Assembly (NCBI GenBank): GCA_029259875.1
Contig: JAJDEK010000567.1
Span: 1-9,941 of the forward strand
Reading direction: 5' to 3'
From: Planctomycetaceae bacterium
GTDB lineage: Bacteria; Planctomycetota; Planctomycetia; Planctomycetales; Planctomycetaceae
Length of the DNA stretch: 9,941 nucleotides
In this document: in pieces, positions 1 to 7,600 of the stretch
Layout of the letters: the number at the start of each line of letters is the position of its first letter
Numbering within the stretch: the first letter of the stretch is position 1
Position numbers and translations under genes: made by a program
Notes under the pieces: model-generated
Told to the model about the DNA's origin: nothing
Databases searched by the model: none
What the model saw: the letters and a program-made list of their open reading frames with translations, nothing else

Positions 1-1165
1 GGAAGGCGTGAGTCGTGGAGGTCTGTTTATTTATAATTGGGCGATGGCAAACCCAGAGAAGGTCAGTTGTATCTATGCTGATACGCCTGTGTGTGATTTC
101 AAGAGTTGGCCTGGTGGTAAAGGAAAAAGTGCTGGCTCAAAAGCGAGCTGGGAAGCTTGTCTTAAAGCCTATGGTCTGACTGAAGCTGAAGCCTTGGCGT
201 ATAAAAATAATCCTATCGATCGTATTCAGACCATTGTCAAAGCCCGCATCCCTGTTCTACATATCGTTTCAGAGAACGATCAAGTTGTGCCTCCGGATGA
301 AAATACTTACTTAATGTTTAGTCGAATCCCAGAGAGTGATCGTAAACACAACTTTAAAGTGCTTTCAGTCAAAGCAGGAACTAAAAAATCAAACGGGCAT
401 CACTTCCAACATCCCAACCCAAATCGTGTTGTTTCTTTTATTCTGAAGAACACGGTCTATGAAGGGGGCAGTATTAATGAAAATACCTCACGCACCCTGA
501 AACAGATTAAGGAAATCCATCAGTCGGTTCCTCCGATCAAATATTCACCGAAACCAAGTCGCCTTACACAACTCAAACAAACCCGTAATACGATTGTAAC
601 GGGCGGAAAACTCCGTGTCGTGATGTTGGGAGATAGTATTGTCAACGATACTTCTCGCTCCCAGTGGCATCTGCTAATTCAGGAAAAATATCCTTCGTGC
701 GAGATTACTAAAATTACTGCGGTTCGTGGTTCCACCGGATGCTGGTGGTATCAAGGCAATCAACGCGTTCAATTTTATGTGACCGACCAAAATCCTGATC
801 TTGTCATCATTGGTGGAATTAGCCATCGAAATGATATTGATGCGATCCTGAGTGTTGTTAAACAAATCAGAAAGCAATCAGATGCAGAGATCTTATTAAT
901 GACGGGCGCCTTTGGTAGAGTTAACCCCAAAAATGATCAGCAATGGCAATATGCGATTGATCAAACGCAGACACCCTATCGTTATCAACTGCAGCAACTC
1001 GCACAGCAGCAAAACTGTGGTTTTCTTGATATACGAGCAGATTGGGGCGAATATATCCGGAACTCTGGTAAAGAAGTTGACTGGTTTCAGCGTGATCCCG
1101 TCCATGCGAATGCCAAAGGAGAACAAATACTCGGTAGTATTTTGGCACGCTATCTAGCTCCCTGA
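1..1165 (+). CDS. Alpha/beta hydrolase fused to SGNH/GDSL hydrolase, 5'-truncated by window edge
   Basis: Probable two-module carbohydrate or ester hydrolase. The reading frame is open to the left edge. The GTG at 8 is not a real start, because it encodes the second residue of a G-V-S-R-G-G nucleophile elbow (GxSxG). Counting that codon as residue 1, the first module (about 1-150) shows a complete alpha/beta-hydrolase triad: Ser2, Asp91 in SENDQVVPP, and His131/132 in SNGHH. After a linker rich in Lys, Pro and Thr (about 155-200), the second module has SGNH blocks: GDSI with Ser210, RGSTG near 240, GGISHRND near 269-276, and the closing D363-P-V-H366. Both active sites therefore look intact. 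The family is known for esterases and deacylases; acting on decorated polysaccharide is my inference. The missing upstream part should hold the rest of the alpha/beta fold and any signal peptide. No terminator is visible after the TGA at 1163-1165. Confidence 0.85.
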   Translation, partial: EGVSRGGLFIYNWAMANPEKVSCIYADTPVCDFKSWPGGKGKSAGSKASWEACLKAYGLTEAEALAYKNNPIDRIQTIVKARIPVLHIVSENDQVVPPDENTYLMFSRIPESDRKHNFKVLSVKAGTKKSNGHHFQHPNPNRVVSFILKNTVYEGGSINENTSRTLKQIKEIHQSVPPIKYSPKPSRLTQLKQTRNTIVTGGKLRVVMLGDSIVNDTSRSQWHLLIQEKYPSCEITKITAVRGSTGCWWYQGNQRVQFYVTDQNPDLVIIGGISHRNDIDAILSVVKQIRKQSDAEILLMTGAFGRVNPKNDQQWQYAIDQTQTPYRYQLQQLAQQQNCGFLDIRADWGEYIRNSGKEVDWFQRDPVHANAKGEQILGSILARYLAP

Positions 1166-1296
1166 AAATTTTGACGCACTCAAGCAAAAAACGTCTGTAC
1201 TCTCTTTTCATCACCTCTCTGCTTAGGGACAATAATAGACGCAGGGACGTGATCAGATATGATAACAAGATCAAAGCAAAGCCTGTGTGGCAATGA

Positions 1297-1830
1297 GTGT
1301 TTGAAGTGACTTTCCATCGAGTATATACAGAAATTGGATCACAAAAAATAAATCTTAGCGGAAAGCTTCTGCGCTCTGCCAGTGTTGTGTTGCTATGCCT
1401 TCTCTTCCTGATTTCTAATACTGGTGTTCTTCCTAGCCTGAACCAGGGAAAAAGTTGCCATTGTGCAAACCAGTTACAAACAACTTCTCAATGCTGCTGC
1501 TTTAACAGTAAACTTGCAGAACGATCAACCAAATCAAAACCTTGCTGTTCAATTAAAAAACAACCAACGACTCCAAGCTGTTGTTCAAATCAGGAAAAGC
1601 GGCCTTCTAATTCAGAGACAGGATCCCAAAGCAGCCAGGCTTCTTCTATTTGTGGCTGCAGTAATTCTGCTAAGGACGGACTCTATATTGTCAATCCTTG
1701 GGATCTGAACCCTCGCTTGGCTTTGACCACCGCTAACGAGCTAATGATTCCGTTGAAAATCAACAACGATTTACCAATCATGCTCTCCTTCGCTCCAGAA
1801 ACCCCACCTCCCCAACAGAAAATGCTATAA
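1297..1830 (+). CDS. Small exported cysteine-rich protein, function unknown
   Basis: I do not recognise a named family. The 177-residue product has a basic N-terminal stretch (K/R at 18-26), one hydrophobic segment at about 28-42, then a Ser/Thr/Lys/Gln-rich tail with eleven cysteines in tight clusters: CHC (54-56), CCC (66-68), CC (83-84), CC (95-96) and CGC (119-121). The last ~50 residues have no cysteine and end in a Pro-rich stretch (APETPPPQQ). This suggests a secreted or membrane-anchored protein that binds metal ions or forms disulfides; that is inference. The start is uncertain: a TGA immediately precedes the GTG at 1297, there is no in-frame ATG before the hydrophobic segment, and no clear Shine-Dalgarno sequence. 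GTG at 1306 is an alternative. An out-of-frame ATG at 1293 opens only a 3-codon frame. Neighbouring genes give no functional clue. Confidence 0.6.
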   Translation: MFEVTFHRVYTEIGSQKINLSGKLLRSASVVLLCLLFLISNTGVLPSLNQGKSCHCANQLQTTSQCCCFNSKLAERSTKSKPCCSIKKQPTTPSCCSNQEKRPSNSETGSQSSQASSICGCSNSAKDGLYIVNPWDLNPRLALTTANELMIPLKINNDLPIMLSFAPETPPPQQKML

Positions 1831-1969
1831 GCATCTTCGTGTTTTCGGTTTATTCTGGTTTCAAGCCCCATTGATTACCTGGAAAACCGCTACTTCTTTA
1901 CCCACCTAACGGAATCGTTAATGTCGGATCCATCTGCGATCTTGGCAAACGATCAAAAGGGATACTCCC

Positions 1970-2938
1970 ATGACATTATCAACACAGATATCAGCCCGCT
2001 CAAAGCGCGGATTTACCCTCATTGAACTCTTGGTAGTCATTGCAATCATCGCAATCTTGATTGCCTTACTACTTCCCGCAGTCCAACAAGCCAGAGAAGC
2101 TGCCCGTCGTTCGACTTGTAAAAACAGTCTGAAACAGATTGGTCTGGCGCTACACAATTATCATAACGCTCACCGATCCTATCCACCCGGATACATCGCA
2201 CGTGGAGTTGTGAATACAGACCTCAGCTCTGCAGAAACCGGTTCTGGCTTTGCATGGGGAGTCATGATCTTGCCATTTATCGATCAGGCTCCACTCTATA
2301 ATCAACTTGATCTGAATCTAGACTGCACTGTGAGCCCTAATATTGATCTTGCGGACGAAGCCCTCCCTATATGTCGTTGTGCCAGTGACCCCAATCAAGG
2401 TATTTTCTTAGTTTCAGACGGATCAAATAATTATCGACTTTCATCGGCAAACTTTGTGGGTATTTTTGGCTATGGAAACCTAACAATGACCCCCGGAAAC
2501 CCAGCTGAAAAGGGGATCATGTACCGCAATAGTAATGTCAAAGTCCGTGACCTCACCGACGGGGCATCCACTACCATTGTGGTCGGCGAGCGATCGTATC
2601 AGCATCAGTTCGTCGGGTCCGGTTCTGCAGTTCAGGCTGACTCCACCTGGTATGCGGCCATTCCGGGAGTTGTTCGACCGGCTGGCATGGCCATGGCTTC
2701 AATGATGGAAGGGCAGGCATCTTTAATCCTCGGACACGTGGGGCAGGGAGGGACAATGACCATGCATCATCCGCCTAATACCACAAACCATATCGCAAAC
2801 TTCTCCAGCAAACATGTGGGAGGGGCCCATTTCCTATTAGGCGACGGAAGAGTTCGTTTTCTCAGCGAAAACATGAACTACGAAACCTTTAGATATTTGG
2901 GCACGATTGCTGATGGGAACGTTCTCGGCGAATTCTAA
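1970..2938 (+). CDS. DUF1559 protein with type IV pilin-like N-terminus
   Basis: This belongs to the planctomycete-expanded DUF1559 family of pseudopilin-like surface or periplasmic proteins; the exact role of the family is not established. A prepilin peptidase site is clear: KRG14|FTLIE, with Glu at +5 of the mature protein, followed by a hydrophobic helix to about residue 36 and the family sequence around PAVQQAREAARR. The DUF1559 body follows, with LPFIDQAPLYNQLD (101-114), DLTDGASTTIVVGE (194-207) and the characteristic C-terminus H282-V-G-G-A-H-F with GDGRVRFLS (291-299). The length of 322 residues is normal for the family. The ATG at 1970 is supported by an AAAGGGA-like ribosome binding site about 8 nt upstream and by placing the prepilin leader at 14 residues. 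The gene stands alone between a hypothetical gene and its own terminator. Confidence 0.93.
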   Translation: MTLSTQISARSKRGFTLIELLVVIAIIAILIALLLPAVQQAREAARRSTCKNSLKQIGLALHNYHNAHRSYPPGYIARGVVNTDLSSAETGSGFAWGVMILPFIDQAPLYNQLDLNLDCTVSPNIDLADEALPICRCASDPNQGIFLVSDGSNNYRLSSANFVGIFGYGNLTMTPGNPAEKGIMYRNSNVKVRDLTDGASTTIVVGERSYQHQFVGSGSAVQADSTWYAAIPGVVRPAGMAMASMMEGQASLILGHVGQGGTMTMHHPPNTTNHIANFSSKHVGGAHFLLGDGRVRFLSENMNYETFRYLGTIADGNVLGEF

Positions 2939-2965
2939 GCATCCCTTAAGATAGCAACGACTTCT

Positions 2966-2993
2966 AAGGCCGAGGTATTCCCTCGGCCTTTTT
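2966..2993 (+). terminator. Intrinsic terminator downstream of the DUF1559 gene
   Basis: A perfect 10-bp inverted repeat, AAGGCCGAGG (2966-2975) and CCTCGGCCTT (2981-2990), encloses a 5-nt TATTC loop and runs into five T residues at 2989-2993. It lies 27 nt after the DUF1559 stop, as expected for Rho-independent termination on the plus strand. It also lies about 20 nt beyond the stop of the convergent DUF1501 gene. On that strand the hairpin is followed by AGAAG and not by a T tract, so termination there would be weaker. Confidence 0.9.
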
Positions 2994-3012
2994 CATAATA
3001 CCGCTGATTATT

Positions 3013-4461
3013 TTACGCACGACCTGCGAGCTCAGGAATTGGTTTGCCATGCATCACGATGGGAGTAGGACGACCGGAAAAGTCTGGTAGAAATGTGTTG
3101 GAATAATCAATTCCCAGATGAGAGTAAATCGTCGCTAAAAAATCATGTGGCCCCACAGCTCGTTCGACCGGACCTTCACCTTTACGATCGGTAGCGCCGA
3201 TGATTTGCCCGGTTTGGATATTGCCTCCGGCAAACAGCATGGAATTTGCATTCGGCCAATGATCGCGACCTGGCTGCATGGTTCCCTGGCTGCCACTTCC
3301 AATACCACCACCGGTACTTTTTGAATAAGAAATTCGGGGCGTACGACCGAACTCACCTGCCACAATTACCAATACACGCTTGTCTAAACCTCGACTATAG
3401 ACATCTTCGATTAACGCTGTCACAGCCTGATCAAAAAAAGTAGCACGATACTTAATCGCCTCAAATACATGATGATTGACCGCGTGATCGTCCCAGTTTG
3501 ATACGCGACCACATAATGGACCTGACAACTCAGTCGTAATAATTTCCACTCCAGCTTCGACCAATCGACGCGCCATCAGACATTGTTGTCCCCATTGGTG
3601 CATTCCATACCGCTCACGAATACTTTGAGGCTCGCGGGTAATATCAAAGGCCTCGGCTGCCTGTTTACTTGTCAAAAGATTGGCTGCCTGTGATTCAAAC
3701 TGATCCATTGCGTCCATCGCACCATCGAGATCCAGGTCACGACGATACTGATCAAATTGCTGTCGCAATGAAATCCGCTTCGCAAGCCGCTGTGTCTGCT
3801 GCGGATCGTTTAAGCCAATATTGGGTACTTTGAAATCCGGTTTGCTCGGATCACCTTGAATTTTGAAAGGTCCCGATTCTGCTCCCAGGTAAGTAGGGCC
3901 AGCAATCTGAAAGCTGTCATATCGAGTTACCGCATTCACACCAATATAATTGGGAAGCACATTTCCAGAATCACGTCGAAGATAATTGGCCACCGACATG
4001 AAATCAGGTAACTTCGGTTTGCGTTTATCAATTCGATCGGGGTCGCCTCCCAGCACCTGCAACGACCCGGCTGGATGCCCTCCACCTGTATGCGTCATCG
4101 ATCGTAAAATTGTGAACTTATCAGAGATTGATGCATGTCGCGGCAAAAGTTCACTCAGGAAGAGTCCTTCCGTTTTTGTCGCGATAGGGGAGTATGGTCC
4201 ACGGTAATCTGAAGCAGCATCCGGCTTGGGATCATAAGTCTCCAAGTGGCTCGCACCACCACGTAACCAAACGAGAATCACTGCCGTTCGTTCTTTGGAC
4301 TTCTTTTGGGTTGCTTGTGTTTTTGTGGTAGCCGCCTGTAATTTGTACAAACTTGGCAAGGAAAGGCTGCCAAACCCGCCCAACCCGATTTTCAAAAACT
4401 CGCGACGCGGCGAAGCATCTGCAGGCCGACCAACCTGTTTTCTTGTTGTGTTATGCTTCAT
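3013..4461 (-). CDS. DUF1501 family protein with Tat signal
   Basis: This is an alkaline-phosphatase/sulfatase-superfamily-like protein exported by the Tat route. DUF1501 proteins are abundant in planctomycetes; their reaction is not established. Counting from the ATG at 4461, the leader carries a twin-arginine motif (PR19-R20-EFLK) followed by a Gly/Ser/Leu-rich hydrophobic stretch. Family signatures include WLRGGASHLETYDPKPD (about 65-81), THTGGGHPAG (123-132), WDDH (323-326), GEFGRTP (369-375) and GRDHWP (398-403). The Asp and His residues in these are candidate metal ligands. Full length is about 482 residues, which is normal. A GTG at 4470 would add three residues; neither start has a strong ribosome binding site, and I prefer the ATG. 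The usual DUF1549/DUF1553 cytochrome partner is absent. The upstream same-strand neighbour is the heme/copper multidomain protein, about 160 nt away. Confidence 0.92.
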   Translation of the reverse strand: MKHNTTRKQVGRPADASPRREFLKIGLGGFGSLSLPSLYKLQAATTKTQATQKKSKERTAVILVWLRGGASHLETYDPKPDAASDYRGPYSPIATKTEGLFLSELLPRHASISDKFTILRSMTHTGGGHPAGSLQVLGGDPDRIDKRKPKLPDFMSVANYLRRDSGNVLPNYIGVNAVTRYDSFQIAGPTYLGAESGPFKIQGDPSKPDFKVPNIGLNDPQQTQRLAKRISLRQQFDQYRRDLDLDGAMDAMDQFESQAANLLTSKQAAEAFDITREPQSIRERYGMHQWGQQCLMARRLVEAGVEIITTELSGPLCGRVSNWDDHAVNHHVFEAIKYRATFFDQAVTALIEDVYSRGLDKRVLVIVAGEFGRTPRISYSKSTGGGIGSGSQGTMQPGRDHWPNANSMLFAGGNIQTGQIIGATDRKGEGPVERAVGPHDFLATIYSHLGIDYSNTFLPDFSGRPTPIVMHGKPIPELAGRA

Positions 4462-4485
4462 ACAATTCACTCACAACCATTGATT

Positions 4486-4517
4486 CTAATAGTATTGTTA
4501 TCTGAGATAAGTATTAG
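4486..4517. promoter_or_regulatory. Nested inverted repeat upstream of the DUF1501 gene, possible operator
   Basis: In the gap between the large gene and the DUF1501 gene, a 13-nt perfect palindrome (TTATCT-G-AGATAA, 4498-4510) lies inside a second inverted pair, CTAATA (4486-4491) and TATTAG (4512-4517). A further CTATTAG occurs at 4539-4545. The site lies 25-56 nt upstream of the DUF1501 ATG, where an operator or promoter element would be expected. It has no T tract and is A/T-rich, so it is a poor terminator. Which protein binds, if any, is unknown; the nearby GntR/FCD regulator is a candidate but the half-sites do not clearly match a FadR-type GT-N-AC operator. Confidence 0.35.
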
Positions 4518-4621
4518 ACCGTTCAAAGCCTGCAACTGCTATTAGTATAACATGCGACGCTCAAATGTGTCTAATCTATGTTTGAATCAACAGGGTTCTT
4601 TTCCATGTCACTGAACAGTTT

Positions 4622-7600
4622 CTAGTCACTTACAACCATTTCACCGTTCATAACCAGCCAGTGGCCTGGAAAAGTGCAGAGGAATGGGTATCGGCCAGGT
4701 TGCTCAGGAGCTTTGAAATAAATCGTAAAGCGATCTTTCGGCAAAACCACATCTGTGTAGAACAAAACATCACTCGATTCTGGAATGTAATGTCGCGCCA
4801 CGGCATTGGGATCAGAGACCAAATGATTAGAAAGTTCGCCAACTCGTTGTAACGTGCCCGGCTTCACTAATGCCCAATTGTGCGGAACGACATCGGGATT
4901 CGAAAGCGTAAACTCGATCAGTTCTCCTGGTTTCACCTTAAACAAGCGTGTTGCGAAAGACAAATTGCTCCCCGTCTCAATGGTAACCTTTCTGGCTTTC
5001 TTTAACGGTTTTGTATAGGGGTTGGGAACCCTGTGCTTTGCCAAAGCCAAATCAGCAAGAATGGGATGTGGGTTGATCTGTTTATCTGGCAACTGATCTA
5101 AGTTGGGAGCATCGCTAAAAGCATACTTCGAAAGTTTATGCACCGTCACAAATAACTCATGAGACTGTTTCTGATTCGTCTGCACTCGAAGGTGTAATTG
5201 ATTGACCGGTTGTAGGTCAGGCATCTCCAGAAATAGCGACTGGCCATCCTCCACAACGTGCGCAGACTTGATTGCAACATGATCGTGACCGCGCATGCCT
5301 GCATGCCGAGTCGAAAATTCTGGTGAGCCATATGCACCGCTGTAACGATAGTTCCAACATTGCGCCAAATGGTTGATAGACTGTCCTGCGACTTCTGAAT
5401 CCAATGGGGCAGAGAATTTCAACAAAACACCGTTTTTAAAAACTTTAAAGCCTACAGGTAATTGCACAGAATCACCAGTGTAACGAACGCGTTGAAGACA
5501 TCCTGACTCAGGTGTGTAGCTACCCCAGCCCTGCATTCCTGTTACATAGAGTTGACCATCTTCGTCGTTGAAACGTCCTCGGTGAACGCCTGAAAGAAAT
5601 TCGCCTGGCAACGGCACTACCGCACCTTGGACTTGCCCATCAATCTCATCACGCAAGACTAGGAAATGTGAACCCGTACCAAAAGAGAAATGCAACAATT
5701 GATCTCGCAAAGGCCCCCAACGATCACTGAGAACAGTTTGTTGGCCTCCCGATGAGTTGTCTAAACCGCGTGGCAAATAAACAAGTGGAAGTGCCGGTGG
5801 TTGGTCATTTTGAGGACCTCCATAGCCAAAGTAGGGAGTCTTCGAAATTCCTTCCCCCTGATGCTGATCGGGCCGAAAGGCACAAATCATTGAAGCAGGG
5901 GTCCAACTGCCTTCCGAACAAGGAACCGTAATCATTCCATCTGCAGTCAGGCCAATGCCATCCGGGTTCCGAAAACCGGTAGCCATGATATCGGCCTGTT
6001 GCCCATCTGGTGAAATACGAACAATGCCCTGGTTGCCAGACGATGTATAAAAATACCCAGTAGCATCTCGTTCCAACCCACAAATAAAGTCATGCCCTTT
6101 GTCCGATGTTTTGAAAGCATTACTAAAACAATGATAATAATCTGCTTCCCCATCATGATTCAGGTCTTTCAGCAGCGTGATTTGGTCGCGACATAAGACA
6201 AATATACCATCATCGTCAACGATCATTCCTTGGCAATGGTGCAGTCCGGAAGCAAAACGCTTCCAAGTTGCAGTTTTTGATGGATAGCTAAAACCAGTAA
6301 CACGCCAAACATCGCCATGCATCGTACAAACTAAAGCCGACCCATCCGGCAGAAAACCGAGTCCACCACCGAAGAGTGGGACATTCCAAGGATTCTTTGT
6401 GGGAAGCTCGATGGTATCAACTGCGTAAGGAGACATACTGCCATGCTTGATAGCTGTTTTGAAGGTTTGAGGCCACTGTAATGAATTGTTCTCAAGCTGA
6501 CTGGCCAATGGATGCTCTGCGAACGGCGCAACTTGCCTCACAAATTTGTCATTCTCAATCCAGGGTGAATCCAGAAAACGCGTCTTCCCGATGCGATATG
6601 AAAATGCGACACGATTTCCAATGCGGTAAAAACCTTCGTAGTGGAATGGCTCATCAATTTTTTTACCATTCGGTCCCAAACCTCGACTTGAATCGGGAAC
6701 AACGGTCCCATCCATGGTTATTCCATGCAGAAATCCATGGCGTACCGACGAAAATTTTAAGAAACCATCTTTCCAAATGAGATCATAAGACAGCGTTTCC
6801 GGATTGAAGCTGCAGGCCATCTCACCATGCTTACCGAGTTGCACACAAACTCCACGCGGTACTGTGATACCAGCACCTCTAAAGATGCCTGCTTGCACCG
6901 AACCGAGTTTGACTTTCGACCAGGCATCACTGGCCCATGTCATTTCGTTTTGATTACCCCAATGCCCGAGCGCCCCACCATCAAGTCCTGGATGATCCAT
7001 TAGTAAACCAGGGACAGGTTTGCCTGCTGTCGCTTCTTTGATGAAATGATCAGCCTCTTTTGCGTAAAAATCATAAATACGATTACGATTGACATGGTGC
7101 TTCCAATTTGGCCAGTATTCCGGTTGAAGTGGCTTGCGATCAAATGAGAATGACGCCGCTCCATGCAGATGCGCGTGAGCATGATGCAACACTGAATCAA
7201 TTTGTGTAATGGGAATTCCATTCGGGTGTCCGAGATTGACCAGTAGCTGTAATAAATCATGTAATTGCTGCCCCGACATCGCCGCGATCAGGTTTTCAGG
7301 CATGAGTGAGCCAGTTTCGCGCTGGAATTCGATGTTATCTATGGGTATCACAATTTTGTGATTGAGCCCCTTGGTTGGATCGCGGAGTACAAGCTCTTGT
7401 TTGTTCTGTTTGATGACATATCCCGTATGCATCCGACCATCAACAGTCAGCACAACTTGTGCCATGTATTCAGGCTTGGTGTGCCGTTTTGGCCACAATA
7501 CTGATTCGATGATCTCATGAGGTTTACGCTGTTTCCCAATTTCCGTTAGCTCGGGGCCGACAGTGCCTCCATGTTTGCCAATTTTGTGGCAACTAAGGCA

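Noticed and set aside
8..10. GTG at 8 as the start of the first gene
   Set aside because: It encodes the residue just before the catalytic serine of a GxSxG motif, and the frame is open upstream, so the gene begins outside the window.
1258..1263. TATGAT as a -10 promoter element for the cysteine-rich gene
   Set aside because: No acceptable -35 hexamer lies about 17 nt upstream.
921..1274. 117-codon minus-strand open frame
   Set aside because: It is antisense to the SGNH module, whose catalytic motifs are conserved on the plus strand, and has no recognisable domain or ribosome binding site.
1166..1296. Terminator or RNA gene between the first two genes
   Set aside because: Only short GACG/CGTC pairing is visible, with no stable stem and T tract.
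1463..1708. 81-codon plus-strand open frame
   Set aside because: It lies in another frame of the cysteine-rich gene and has no signal peptide or recognisable motif. I kept the longer frame for its export-type N-terminus and clustered cysteines, but this choice is less certain than the others.
4451..4480. Nine-residue leader-like frame starting at the ATG complementary to 4478-4480
   Set aside because: It overlaps the DUF1501 start out of frame, has no regulatory codon pattern and no good ribosome binding site.
5805..6083. 92-codon minus-strand open frame
   Set aside because: It overlaps the large multidomain gene in another frame; the product is Trp/Cys-rich without recognisable motifs.
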